DNA of 64,000 nucleotides from Aequorivita aquimaris (GTDB lineage: Bacteria; Bacteroidota; Bacteroidia; Flavobacteriales; Flavobacteriaceae): assembly GCF_001573155.1 (NCBI RefSeq), contig NZ_JRWG01000004.1, positions 186,001 through 250,000 of the forward strand, in the 5' to 3' direction. The notes below the pieces were generated by a model. The model saw only the letters and a list, made by a program, of their open reading frames with translations, had not been told where the DNA came from and made no database searches. A program made the translations under genes and the position numbers. Below are positions 23,791-33,544 of the stretch, one piece after another. Each line of letters starts with the position of its first letter. Position 1 is the stretch's first letter.

Positions 23791-25239
23791 TTAAAATTGA
23801 AAATATATAAAGGCCTGTTCTTTTCCGCCAAAGAAAAAGATGAGCATAGCCAAACTATAGTAAAAAACATATTTTAAGGGCTTTGGCCAAGATTTCCCAA
23901 AGTTTTCAATGGCGTAATTTGCATCCCTCCCCTTCCATTCAAACATCAAAAACCCTACAATTAAAAGTGAAAGAACATACATTTTATTCAATGCCAAAAA
24001 ATTGGGCACTTCAAAAATTGATTGCGAAAAAAGTAATGAAATATATTCAAAAGCGCTGCTGAGTGAGTTTGCCCGAAAGAAAATCCACGCAAAACAAGTG
24101 ATGGTAAAAGTGAAAAGTATTTTGAAGAAATCTGTCACGCTGGGCAAAAAACTATCTTTTGCCACAACTTCTATATGCTGTCTGTTTCGTTTCAAAAGTA
24201 AAAGCGGAAGAAAGTACAGGGCATTGAGCGCACCCCAAAAAATAAAGGTCCAATTGGCACCATGCCAAAACCCGCTTACAATAAAAATGATAAAAATATT
24301 ACGAACTTTTAACCAATCGCTACCACGGCTACCGCCCAAAGGAATATAAACATAGTCGCGAAACCAAGTGGAAAGCGAAATATGCCAACGCCTCCAAAAC
24401 TCGGCAATATCCCTTGAAAAGTACGGGTATGAAAAATTCTTCATCAAATTGAAACCAAAAAGCCGGGCCGTGCCGATGGCAATGTCTGAATAACCCGAAA
24501 AGTCACCGTAAATCTGAAAGGCAAAAAACACTACCCCGATTGCAAGCGAACTCGCAGTATAATCCTGCGGATTGCTGAAGGCCAAATTCACAAACTGTGC
24601 ACAGTTATCTGCAATCACCATTTTTTTGAAAAGCCCCCAGAGTATTTGCCGAAGGCCATCCATTGCCAAAGAATATTCAAAATTTCTTTTTTTAAAAAAT
24701 TGCGGCAAAAGATTAGTTGCCCGCTCAATAGGCCCCGCAACCAACTGTGGAAAAAAACTGACGAATGAAAAGAAAGCAATGGCATCTTTGGTTGGCTCCA
24801 TTTTACGACGGTACACATCTATGGAATAACTCATAGTTTGAAAGGTATAAAAGCTAATACCCACGGGAAGGATAATATTTAATCGGGAGGCTTCAAAAGG
24901 ATGTCCCAACAGTGTAAATGCTTCCGCAAAACTTTCGGAAAAAAAATTGAAGTACTTAAAAAAGCCCAAAAAGCCCAAGTTTACAAAAATACTCAGCAAT
25001 AAAAGAGCTTTGCGCTTTTCATGCTTTTCGGTTTTTGACAATCCAATTCCCACCAAATAATCTACTGCAGAGCTAAAAATAATTAGCGAAAGAAAACGCC
25101 AATCCCACCATGCATAAAAAACGTAGCTGGCAACGAGTAAGAGTAAATTTTGAAGTTTTAAGTTTTTATTGGCACCAAACCAATACAGCAAAAAGACAAT
25201 GGGCAGAAAGATTGCAAAATCAATGGAGTTAAAAAGCAT
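23791..25239 (-). CDS. MBOAT family O-acyltransferase (AlgI/DltB-like)
   Basis: 482 residues, about eleven hydrophobic segments. Family signatures: NLLLLVASYVFYAWW, the FFPQLVAGPIERATNLLPQ block, WHISLSTWFRDYVYIPLGG and SGFWHGANWTFIFWG, the last holding the catalytic histidine. It imports an acyl group to modify an extracytoplasmic polymer. Order MBOAT-SGNH-UbiA on one strand with gaps of 5 and 25 nt indicates one operon. Confidence 0.92.
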   Translation of the reverse strand: MLFNSIDFAIFLPIVFLLYWFGANKNLKLQNLLLLVASYVFYAWWDWRFLSLIIFSSAVDYLVGIGLSKTEKHEKRKALLLLSIFVNLGFLGFFKYFNFFSESFAEAFTLLGHPFEASRLNIILPVGISFYTFQTMSYSIDVYRRKMEPTKDAIAFFSFVSFFPQLVAGPIERATNLLPQFFKKRNFEYSLAMDGLRQILWGLFKKMVIADNCAQFVNLAFSNPQDYTASSLAIGVVFFAFQIYGDFSGYSDIAIGTARLFGFNLMKNFSYPYFSRDIAEFWRRWHISLSTWFRDYVYIPLGGSRGSDWLKVRNIFIIFIVSGFWHGANWTFIFWGALNALYFLPLLLLKRNRQHIEVVAKDSFLPSVTDFFKILFTFTITCFAWIFFRANSLSSAFEYISLLFSQSIFEVPNFLALNKMYVLSLLIVGFLMFEWKGRDANYAIENFGKSWPKPLKYVFYYSLAMLIFFFGGKEQAFIYFQF

Positions 25240-25309
25240 GAAGCATCTTTAATTAATTTTGTGATTTTTTCTGTAAAAATAAAATCTAATAAGGTGTTTA
25301 CCCAAAAAC

Positions 25310-27781
25310 TTATTCTTTCAGAAATCTTAGTAACCCAATCTCGCCGTTAACAGTTCTCATTTTAATAAAATAAAGTCCTACCGTTAATCCTTTAACTTCA
25401 ATTTTTGGGTTGTCTGTATCTCGAGAAATTTGATTGGTTAAGATTAACTGTCCCAAACTGTTATACACCTCGACACTTGCCAACTGCTGTTGGGAAACGA
25501 TATTTAAGAAATCTGATGAGGGATTTGGATAGATAGAGAAATCAAAAAAGCTTTGTTGCTCCAGACCCATTATAAGGGAATTTTTGAACCATATTATTTC
25601 ATTCGTCCCTCCTATAATAGCAAAAACATCGACATCACCATCTGCGTCAACATCATCCGCATATACAAAATTGGTCCTATGGGCATCATCTTTTAAAATA
25701 TTTTGTGTCCCAAAGTTTCCTAAACCATCTAAATTTTCATACCACACGATTTTTTGATCATAATAGGATGCTGATATCACATCCAGATCCCCGTCTTTAT
25801 CAATATCTGCCGAATAAGCCGTTATCGGGTTAATCAAATTTGATGTTATACTTTTTTCTGAGCTAAAGTTGCCTTGTCCATCTAAGTTTTCAAACCATAT
25901 AACACTATTTTGATTTCTATTAGTGGCAACGATGTCCTCATCATTGTCACCATCAACATCTGCAGCTTCAACATAATACAGAATATCTAATGTGATTGAT
26001 TGAGGAGATCCGAAAGTTCCATTTCCCAAGTTTTTTATCCAAGTTATCCCTTCTTCACCAAATGTTCCTATGGATGAGCACAGAATATCAATTTTCCCAT
26101 CGTTATCAATGTCAGTTAAATCCATAGAAATTGGAGCGAAACCAAAAGCCGTGTATATTATATTTCTTGGGCCAAAGGCCCCATTTCCATCTATGTTTTC
26201 TTGCCAAATTAATTCAGAAGCTATATAAGATGCATAAACAATATCGAAATCCCCGTCACCATCCATGTCCGCCGCATTTATCTCATAAATTGATGGCCCT
26301 GTTATATCTTCATAAATAATATGCTTTGTGCCGAAATTTCCATTTCCATCCAAGTTTTCATGCCAAGCCACCATAAAATCCGTTGAATACAAAACATCAA
26401 TATCGCCATCATTATCCATATCAACTCCTTGAACACATTTTGCCCCAAAGTTTTTCTTTGATATTGTCCTCTGAATGCCAAAATTTCCATTTCGACCATT
26501 TTTTTTATACCACGCAATCTCGCCATCTAAATAAGAGGCTGAAAGCACATCCAAAAAACCGTCATTATCTATATCAACCAAGTCTATATATCTGGGACTA
26601 TCTACATTATATGTAAAAAAATGTTGTGGCCCAAAATTGCCTATCCCGTCTATGTTTTCATGATAACCAATTCTGTCTTCTGAAGCAAATAGGATGTCGA
26701 AATCTCCGTCATTATCAACATCTGCATTATAAACAGAAACAATAATTGAGGAATCGGAATTTACAGTCTGGGGTGGGCCAAAGTTGCCTATTCCGTCTAT
26801 ATTTTCATTCCAAACTATCGCAGGGTTAGAATCAGAATAATAACCTGATACTACATCAATATCCCCATCCCCATCAATATCTGATGGGAAAACCGCATTA
26901 AGACCTCCTATATAATCATTAATAATCTGTCTGACACCAAAACTTCCCATACCATCAATATTCTCATACCAAGAAACTCTTTCGCCTCCTGTGGAAAGTA
27001 CATCTAGATCACCATCATCATCAATATCTACAGCATGAATATCACTATCGATCCCAGAATTCGAAATTGTTCTTATAGATCCAAATTGTCCTTGAGAGTT
27101 CATATTTTCGTACCACCCAAGAGGACTATTGCTTCCTGCTCCTGACAAAACATCCATATCTCCATCGCCATCGATATCTGCAGCAAAAATTGCAATTACT
27201 GTTATTGCATTGTTATTGAGAATGTTTTCTGTACCATAAGTACCTAAACCATCCAAATTTTCATACCAAACTAATTTACCTCCATTTGGATTGGTGTAAG
27301 ATGCTAAAATATCATTATCGCCATCGCCATCAAGATCAGCTGAAAAGATAGATCGGTATGCCATTGGCTCTTCTGCTATAACTATTTGGTCCCCAAAGTT
27401 TCCTAGTCCATCTATGTTTTCGTACCAAGCCACTTTGCCTTCATTCATATTTCCAGATCCTGATAATACATCTATATCGCCATCGCCATCAATATCTATT
27501 GCGAATACATCATTTGCACTTGTTGCTTCTAGAGAAATTACTTGTTGGTTACCATAACCTCCCTGACTATCTAAATTTTCATACCAAGCAATTTTACCAT
27601 CAAAGATTGATGATGAAATCATATCAATGTCGCCATCATCATCTAAATCTGCACCAAATACCGAACTAGGATTATTTGTTGCATTCTCATTTCCTATTAC
27701 AACTTTTTCCACAAAGTCTATTTGACCATAACTATTTAGGAAAATGAAGGAGAGCAACAGTAATAATAATTTTCTTTTCAT
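25310..27781 (-). CDS. T9SS surface protein with 14 FG-GAP/VCBS calcium-type repeats
   Basis: 823 residues from the ATG at 27781 (MKRKLLLLLLSFIFLNSYGQ signal peptide); a further upstream frame start is outside the signal and rejected. Fourteen repeats of about 50 residues each hold a D-x-D-x-D-G-D-x-D loop (for example DIDGDGDIDVLS) followed by W-Y-E-N-x-D-G-x-G-N-F-G. These are VCBS/FG-GAP propeller blades that usually bind calcium. The C-terminal 75 residues (FSIYPNPSSDFLNI, GLYFIKM) are a type A T9SS sorting domain. Function likely adhesion or matrix binding. It separates mevalonate kinase from the MBOAT operon. Confidence 0.92.
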   Translation of the reverse strand: MKRKLLLLLLSFIFLNSYGQIDFVEKVVIGNENATNNPSSVFGADLDDDGDIDMISSSIFDGKIAWYENLDSQGGYGNQQVISLEATSANDVFAIDIDGDGDIDVLSGSGNMNEGKVAWYENIDGLGNFGDQIVIAEEPMAYRSIFSADLDGDGDNDILASYTNPNGGKLVWYENLDGLGTYGTENILNNNAITVIAIFAADIDGDGDMDVLSGAGSNSPLGWYENMNSQGQFGSIRTISNSGIDSDIHAVDIDDDGDLDVLSTGGERVSWYENIDGMGSFGVRQIINDYIGGLNAVFPSDIDGDGDIDVVSGYYSDSNPAIVWNENIDGIGNFGPPQTVNSDSSIIVSVYNADVDNDGDFDILFASEDRIGYHENIDGIGNFGPQHFFTYNVDSPRYIDLVDIDNDGFLDVLSASYLDGEIAWYKKNGRNGNFGIQRTISKKNFGAKCVQGVDMDNDGDIDVLYSTDFMVAWHENLDGNGNFGTKHIIYEDITGPSIYEINAADMDGDGDFDIVYASYIASELIWQENIDGNGAFGPRNIIYTAFGFAPISMDLTDIDNDGKIDILCSSIGTFGEEGITWIKNLGNGTFGSPQSITLDILYYVEAADVDGDNDEDIVATNRNQNSVIWFENLDGQGNFSSEKSITSNLINPITAYSADIDKDGDLDVISASYYDQKIVWYENLDGLGNFGTQNILKDDAHRTNFVYADDVDADGDVDVFAIIGGTNEIIWFKNSLIMGLEQQSFFDFSIYPNPSSDFLNIVSQQQLASVEVYNSLGQLILTNQISRDTDNPKIEVKGLTVGLYFIKMRTVNGEIGLLRFLKE

Positions 27782-27899
27782 TTTTGGAAATTTAGAATTG
27801 AATAATGTTGCCAAAATACCAAATATTTATTAATTGAAAACAATTAATATTTAACCATCCGAAATGGTTTAAAGAAAAAAATATGTTGGAAAGAAATTT

Positions 27900-28838
27900 C
27901 TAAAAACTATAAACCACTTCCAGTTTATAATCTTTCAATGCTTTGCGGGCTTTGTCGATATCTTCGGTAAAACCAAGCATATAGCCTCCACCGCCTGAAC
28001 CGCATAGTTTTAGGTAGTATGCATTGCTGTCAATTCCTTTCTTCCAAAGTTTGTGGAATTGTGCCGGAATCATTGGCTTAAAATTGTCAAGCACTACTTT
28101 TGAGAGTTGCTTGATGTTTCCAAACAGTGACTTTACATCACCCTGTAAAAAATCCTCAACACAGGCATCAGTATGTTTTACAAACTGGTCCTTGAGCATA
28201 TTCCGAAATCCTTCCTGCTTCATATTCTCCATAAAAATCTGCACCATTGGCGCGGTTTCGCCAGTGCTTCCACTGTCCAATAAAAACACAGCGCCCTTTC
28301 CATTTTCAGTTTGCGAAGGTATGCCCGCAGGTTCTATATTATCTTTGGAATTGATTAATATAGGAAGGCTCAAATAACTGTTCAAAGGGTCCAGCCCAGA
28401 AGATTTGCCGTGGAAAAAAGACTCCATTTCAGCAAAAATAGCTTTTAGCGTTAGTAGTTTTTCGCGAGTTAGATTCTCAAGAACGGTAATTTTATCATTT
28501 GCGTATTTATCATAAATGGCGGCTACCAATGCCCCGCTGCTACCTACGCCGTAACCCTGTGGAATACTGCTATCAAAATACAATCCGTTTTCCACATCCT
28601 TTTTTAGGGCTTCCATATCAAAAGAAACCAATTTTGGATTCTCGGTTTGGAGGGTTTCCAGATATTCCGCAAAGCGCTTAAGACTTGCGTTAGACTTATG
28701 GGTAGAAACAGTATGGTGTTTATCAATTTTTAAGGCACCGTTATAAAAATTATACGGTATTGATAATCCTTTGGAATCCTTAATAATTCCATATTCACCG
28801 AAAAGTAAAATTTTTGAGTAAAACAGGGGGCCGCGCAT
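27900..28838 (-). CDS. Mevalonate kinase (GHMP family)
   Basis: 312 residues from the ATG at 28838 (MRGPLFYSKILLFGEYGII). Earlier in-frame starts belong to untranslated AT-rich sequence. It phosphorylates mevalonate in isoprenoid synthesis. GHMP motifs: PQGYGVGSSGALVAAIY for ATP and LCGSGGGGYMLGF near the C-terminus, with FFHGKSSGLDPLNSYLSLPI holding the catalytic Asp. mvaD lies 4.7 kb upstream on the same strand, but other genes intervene. Confidence 0.9.
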   Translation of the reverse strand: MRGPLFYSKILLFGEYGIIKDSKGLSIPYNFYNGALKIDKHHTVSTHKSNASLKRFAEYLETLQTENPKLVSFDMEALKKDVENGLYFDSSIPQGYGVGSSGALVAAIYDKYANDKITVLENLTREKLLTLKAIFAEMESFFHGKSSGLDPLNSYLSLPILINSKDNIEPAGIPSQTENGKGAVFLLDSGSTGETAPMVQIFMENMKQEGFRNMLKDQFVKHTDACVEDFLQGDVKSLFGNIKQLSKVVLDNFKPMIPAQFHKLWKKGIDSNAYYLKLCGSGGGGYMLGFTEDIDKARKALKDYKLEVVYSF

Positions 28839-28898
28839 AAGCTTAATTATTCTAACAATAAAATTACAGATTTTAGTTTTAAAACCTTGAATCTGTGG

Positions 28899-28906
28899 CA
28901 AAGATA
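28899..28906 (-). promoter_or_regulatory. Candidate -7 box for mevalonate kinase
   Basis: CAAAGATA on the plus strand reads TATCTTTG on the minus strand, matching TAnnTTTG, 60 nt upstream of the ATG at 28838. No TTG at correct spacing. Confidence 0.4.
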
Positions 28907-29054
28907 ACCATTTTAACAAATATATATTCAGAAATATTTGTGAATATATAGTATTAAACCGCACCAAGAAACTATAAATGAAGAGAGTAGCTTTTTTTGA
29001 TGATATTTCAAAAAACTTCCCGATGTGAAGATATACTTACAAAATAGCTTTATT

Positions 29055-30185
29055 ATGAAATCATCACCTCTCTTTCTGGCCATTGTTTCAATTTTTTTCG
29101 CTTCCTGTTTTAATGGCGAAAAGCAAAATTACGATGAAGATGACAACTTCCAAGAATACTACAATGAAGAAATCACATCAGAAAATCATAGAAACAACCA
29201 TAATCAAATTGCAAGTAACGATGCCTTGAAATATTTTAACACTATTGATTCCCGAAACGGAATGGTAATGTCCCGCATTCCGTTTCCTGCATCTTGGCAG
29301 AAACAAAATGGCGGCCAGTACCTTTATACTGGGCCCAATGGCATAAAAGTGCACGGCGAGCGCGGTGGCAGCTATATGTTTTCAAGCGATCCGCAAATGA
29401 ACCAAATGTATCAGCAGAGTGGGATGCAAGTGCAGCTTCCGAAATCCATTGACCAAGTAATAAACGAAGGGTTTATGGAATATGCCAACAAAATAAATCG
29501 CAAGCTGGTGCGCAAATATCCAATGCCGCAGTTTGCCGCTTGGGACAAACAGTTCGACGATCAATTGTATAAGAGCGTACCTTCACAAAAAAATTTCAAC
29601 GTTATGGGGCTGGAATGGCGTGATCCGGACGGCACTTCATTCTTAACCATTCTGCACCATTTTGTTTCTTACGATCAATATGGAGGGTATTGGGGCATTA
29701 CATATTCGGTATTGGAAGCTTCTGAAGGTGCCTTTGAAGAAGCAAAAACACACTACATCAACGGTCTCTTAAACCAGCAGATAAATCCGCAGTGGCTACA
29801 GGCCGTTAATCAAAAAGATATGCAAATTGCACAGCAAAGCAATGCCGCCCACCAACAGCGAATGGCAAACATAAAATCTTTTGGCGATCAAAACACGGCT
29901 CGCTTCAATGATAGAATGGCCGCAATGGACCAAAACATGGCAAGCTGGCGTGCTAACCAAGCTGCAAGCGATCGTAGTCAAGAGCAATTTGTAGATTACA
30001 TTCACGGAAATACAAACGTAAGCAATACAAATACCGGGCAAACTTATAAAGTTGAGGCAGGGGCAAACCAATACTGGATGAATAACCAAGGGGAATACAT
30101 TAAAAGTGATAATTCACTTTATAACCCAAATCTAGATCAAAATGTAAATAACCAAACCTGGACGGAATACGAAGAACAAAATTGA
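29055..30185 (+). CDS. Hypothetical lipoprotein with Gln/Asn-rich C-terminal part
   Basis: 376 residues from the ATG at 29055, chosen because it gives a clean lipoprotein signal (MKSSPLFLAIVSIFFASC); a GTG at 29025 would bury it. After an acidic linker comes a globular region (about residues 70-250: MVMSRIPFPASW, GLEWRDPDGTSFLTILHHF, YWGITYSVLEAS), then a Q/N/M/A-rich region and a short repeat-like end (YKVEAGANQYWMNNQGEYIKSD). I do not recognise the family. It precedes the CHAT gene by 107 nt on the same strand, so cofunction is possible. Confidence 0.8.
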   Translation: MKSSPLFLAIVSIFFASCFNGEKQNYDEDDNFQEYYNEEITSENHRNNHNQIASNDALKYFNTIDSRNGMVMSRIPFPASWQKQNGGQYLYTGPNGIKVHGERGGSYMFSSDPQMNQMYQQSGMQVQLPKSIDQVINEGFMEYANKINRKLVRKYPMPQFAAWDKQFDDQLYKSVPSQKNFNVMGLEWRDPDGTSFLTILHHFVSYDQYGGYWGITYSVLEASEGAFEEAKTHYINGLLNQQINPQWLQAVNQKDMQIAQQSNAAHQQRMANIKSFGDQNTARFNDRMAAMDQNMASWRANQAASDRSQEQFVDYIHGNTNVSNTNTGQTYKVEAGANQYWMNNQGEYIKSDNSLYNPNLDQNVNNQTWTEYEEQN

Positions 30186-30292
30186 AGATTTCAATGAAAA
30201 TTTAGACCATAGTATATGCCACCAGAAAATAAATTGTATCTTTCATTACCATATCCCCGGACACTTTTTATTATTTGAAGTATTATTCAATT

Positions 30293-33200
30293 ATGGCGCC
30301 TAAAAACCGGAGACTTTCATTTGTCCTTCAATTGTTTTTCCTTTTTACATTTTTCCTTGGATTTTCACAGGAAAAAAACACTGCCGTAAAGAAAATTCAA
30401 ACCCTTATTGAACAAGATTCCTTGGCAGAGGCACGAACGGAAGTGGCTAAAAATATAGCTTTCTATAAAGCAGAAAAGAATTACGACAGTTTGTATTCTT
30501 ACATTCAGTTTGAAGGAAGTTTTAAATTGAACAGCGGCAACAAAAACCTGGCCGTAAAAAAAGCCGAAAATCTTACAGAAGAAATAAAAAAGTACGCCAG
30601 TCCACATTATGTGGTTGAAGCAATAACCGAACTGTGCTGGATATATGATGATGCCGGGAAGCACCAAGAAGCATACGAACTTCTTAAAACTGCAATACCC
30701 TTTGCCCAAAAAAACAAAGAACCCAATAACACCGATCTGGCAGGCCTTGAATATCGTCAAGGCTTTTACGCATCAAAACTGGGTGATTTCCCCTTGGCAA
30801 AATCACATTACCTCAAAGCATTAAAACTGTTGCTAAAAACTGGACAGAAGGATTATGTTTTTTTCAACCAAATTTACAATGCCCTTGGCGGAATGATGTG
30901 GCAAGAAGCAAAACTGGACAGCGCCAAATATTATTTTCAGGAAGCCGTGAATGTTCTCGAAAAAACAGACGAAACCGATATCATGAATCGGTATTATCGT
31001 CCCGCATTAGTAAAGATGAACCTCGCCGTGCTGTGGAATGCCTTGGGAAAAAACCAAGAAGCCATCGCCATTTCAGAAGAATCAATCGCAGGTTTTCAAG
31101 AATACATAAACCGCTCCACAGATGAAGCAAGAACTTATAAAGCTAGAAACCACCAATGTGTTGTTATAGACAATATGGCTGCCTTTTATAATACTTTGGG
31201 AGAATATTCCCGCTCCCAGGAACTAATTGAATATTCCTTTCAGCAAAAGAAAAAACTTTTTGAGGAAAACGATATTAATATCATCATTTCAAACATCATA
31301 CTTGCGGAAGCAAAAACAGCCAGTCGAGATTTTGAAGGTGCCGCAGAAAATGCCGATACCGCTTTACAGCTTTTAAAAAGTAGTGGTAGTGCAGATTTGT
31401 ATTGGGAAGCAGCAGCACTTTCCACCCGGGCCACTATTTATGAACACGCAGAAGATATAGAAAACGCAGCCTTATTTTATGAAAAAGCAAGAATAGTCTA
31501 TCAAAAAACTATGGGCAACACCTATACAAAAGATTTTTTAGACAATATTTTGGAATATTCCCTATTTGCCGCTAAAAATGGCAAAAAGGAAAAAGCGCTT
31601 GCCTTAGCTAATGAAACCTATAATTTTACCCACAACGGAGATTTCAAAAATACCCTGCAGGAGTTTTATCATACAACAAACCTAGCTCAAGTTCATTACC
31701 TTTTAAAAAATTATAGGGAAGCAGAAAGATTTAGCGATGAAGCACTGCGTTTCAATATTTTGGGTGAGAATGGAAAAATAAGTACTACAGATTCCATACT
31801 TAGCCAATACAGAAAGCCCCAAGCTTTGTTGATAAATGCTGCTTCAAAATACTATTTGGCAGAAAACCGGAACCCTTTTCTTTTAAAAGAACTTTTGCAG
31901 CAAATTGAAGAAGGAATATCAATTCTAGACCAACGCAAAAAAATAATTACCAACCACGAAGACGTAACTCTTCTAATAACCGAAAATGAGGAACTTCTAA
32001 ATTTCGCTGAAAAGTTACGACTGGAACTCTTTGAAACCACCAAAGACCCACAATATTTAGACAAGCTCATTGCCCTTCATGAATCCAGTATATACAACCG
32101 CATACGCTCACGGCTCAACCTAAGGGACAATGTACGTTTTCAGCACATTCCACCACAGGTATTAGAGCGCGAAAACACCTTAAAAAACAAAATGAGGTCT
32201 TCCTTAAATGATTCTGAAAACAGCAGTCTTTCATCCTTTTTTGAAGCTTCGGAAAACTGGGAACACTTTTTGGATTCGCTCAAGCATCATTTCCCCAAAT
32301 ATTATAAAATGCGTTACGCCACTTTGGAGGAATCCTTGATGGATCTTCAACAAAAAATCCCTGAAAACACAACGGTTGTACGCTATATTTTTATCGAAAA
32401 TAAATTGTACGCCTTTGTGGTTTCTCGCTCAATAAAAAAAATGATGCGTTTAAATTACTCTTCGGTCAAAAACCACATTTCAACAATAAAAAATGATGAA
32501 TTTTCCGTTGAAAAAACCAGACCGTTACTCTATGAACTCTATAGGGCGCTTTGGTTTCCTCTAGAAAAATATGTGCTTAGTCCAAAAGTAGTAATTGTAC
32601 CGGACAGGGAACTTTTCAATCTAAGCTTTGAAACGCTTACTCCCAAACCGATAAAGAATTTTCAGGAAATGGCCACAAACAGTCTTTTGGCAAAATATGA
32701 TATTTCATACAATTTCAGTTTGTTGCTCTATAAGGACAAAGGCAACGTAGCTGATTATTCTTCAGATTTTATCGCCTTTGCTCCAGGTTTCAACAAAAAG
32801 ATGATGGACGAATACCAATTGGGCATTAAAGATTCAGTAAAACTGGACAAAACATATCTTACCCTTTTGCCGCAACCTTTTAGTGAGGAATTGGTAAAAC
32901 AGTATTCCAAAATTTTCAACGGCCGTTATTTTGTGAATGAAAATGCAAGCAAGGATTTATTTATCAAGCAAGCAAAGGAGCACAAAATAATTCACATAGG
33001 CACCCACGCAGAAAGCAATAACCTAAGCCCAGAATTAAGCCGACTTATATTTGCAAAAAAGGTTGAAGACAAAGAAAATTATGATGAAAATTCATTGTAT
33101 TCCTATGAAATTTACAATATAGACCTTTCTTCAAACCTGGCCATTCTCACGGCCTGTGAAACCGGGAAACCCACTTATCAAGCAGGTGAAGGAATGATTT

Positions 33201-33544
33201 CATTGGCACATGCCTTTAATTATGCAGGAAGTGAAAGCATATTGACCAGTCTATGGGAAATTGATGAAGAATCGAGCGCTAAAATTGTAAAACTATTTTA
33301 TGATAATCTTTCCAAAGGAATGCCAAAAGATGAAGCCCTGCGCCAAGCAAAATTAAGTTATATTGAAACTGCCGAAGGCCGTACTGCCGCCCCTCAATAT
33401 TGGGCAGGACTCGTTCTTATTGGCGATACCGCCCCAATAGATTTAAAAGCTCGCGTTGCTTGGTGGTGGTATTTGGCGGCTGGAATTGTAGCCCTCATAC
33501 TTGTATTGCTGCTAATAGGCAATAAAAAGGGAGAAACGAATTAG
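30293..33544 (+). CDS. TPR-CHAT caspase-like protein with C-terminal membrane anchor
   Basis: 1083 residues from the ATG at 30293 (a TTG at 30275 is less likely). A signal peptide (about residues 10-28, ending FLGFSQ) is followed by many tetratricopeptide-like helical pairs (about 30-620), then a CHAT domain (about 740-1050) with the catalytic His905 in HIGTHAES and Cys955 in LTACETG, plus GEGMISLAHAFNYAG and SLWEID. The chain ends in a single membrane helix (WWWYLAAGIVALILVLLLIG) and a short basic tail. A sensor-protease arrangement in the periplasm is therefore predicted. Its substrate is unknown. It converges on mvaD with a 4-nt overlap. Confidence 0.9.
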   Translation: MAPKNRRLSFVLQLFFLFTFFLGFSQEKNTAVKKIQTLIEQDSLAEARTEVAKNIAFYKAEKNYDSLYSYIQFEGSFKLNSGNKNLAVKKAENLTEEIKKYASPHYVVEAITELCWIYDDAGKHQEAYELLKTAIPFAQKNKEPNNTDLAGLEYRQGFYASKLGDFPLAKSHYLKALKLLLKTGQKDYVFFNQIYNALGGMMWQEAKLDSAKYYFQEAVNVLEKTDETDIMNRYYRPALVKMNLAVLWNALGKNQEAIAISEESIAGFQEYINRSTDEARTYKARNHQCVVIDNMAAFYNTLGEYSRSQELIEYSFQQKKKLFEENDINIIISNIILAEAKTASRDFEGAAENADTALQLLKSSGSADLYWEAAALSTRATIYEHAEDIENAALFYEKARIVYQKTMGNTYTKDFLDNILEYSLFAAKNGKKEKALALANETYNFTHNGDFKNTLQEFYHTTNLAQVHYLLKNYREAERFSDEALRFNILGENGKISTTDSILSQYRKPQALLINAASKYYLAENRNPFLLKELLQQIEEGISILDQRKKIITNHEDVTLLITENEELLNFAEKLRLELFETTKDPQYLDKLIALHESSIYNRIRSRLNLRDNVRFQHIPPQVLERENTLKNKMRSSLNDSENSSLSSFFEASENWEHFLDSLKHHFPKYYKMRYATLEESLMDLQQKIPENTTVVRYIFIENKLYAFVVSRSIKKMMRLNYSSVKNHISTIKNDEFSVEKTRPLLYELYRALWFPLEKYVLSPKVVIVPDRELFNLSFETLTPKPIKNFQEMATNSLLAKYDISYNFSLLLYKDKGNVADYSSDFIAFAPGFNKKMMDEYQLGIKDSVKLDKTYLTLLPQPFSEELVKQYSKIFNGRYFVNENASKDLFIKQAKEHKIIHIGTHAESNNLSPELSRLIFAKKVEDKENYDENSLYSYEIYNIDLSSNLAILTACETGKPTYQAGEGMISLAHAFNYAGSESILTSLWEIDEESSAKIVKLFYDNLSKGMPKDEALRQAKLSYIETAEGRTAAPQYWAGLVLIGDTAPIDLKARVAWWWYLAAGIVALILVLLLIGNKKGETN

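Noticed and set aside
25310-27781. DNA-level repeats as a CRISPR array or transposon
   Set aside because: They encode FG-GAP repeats in a continuous frame with signal peptide and sorting domain.
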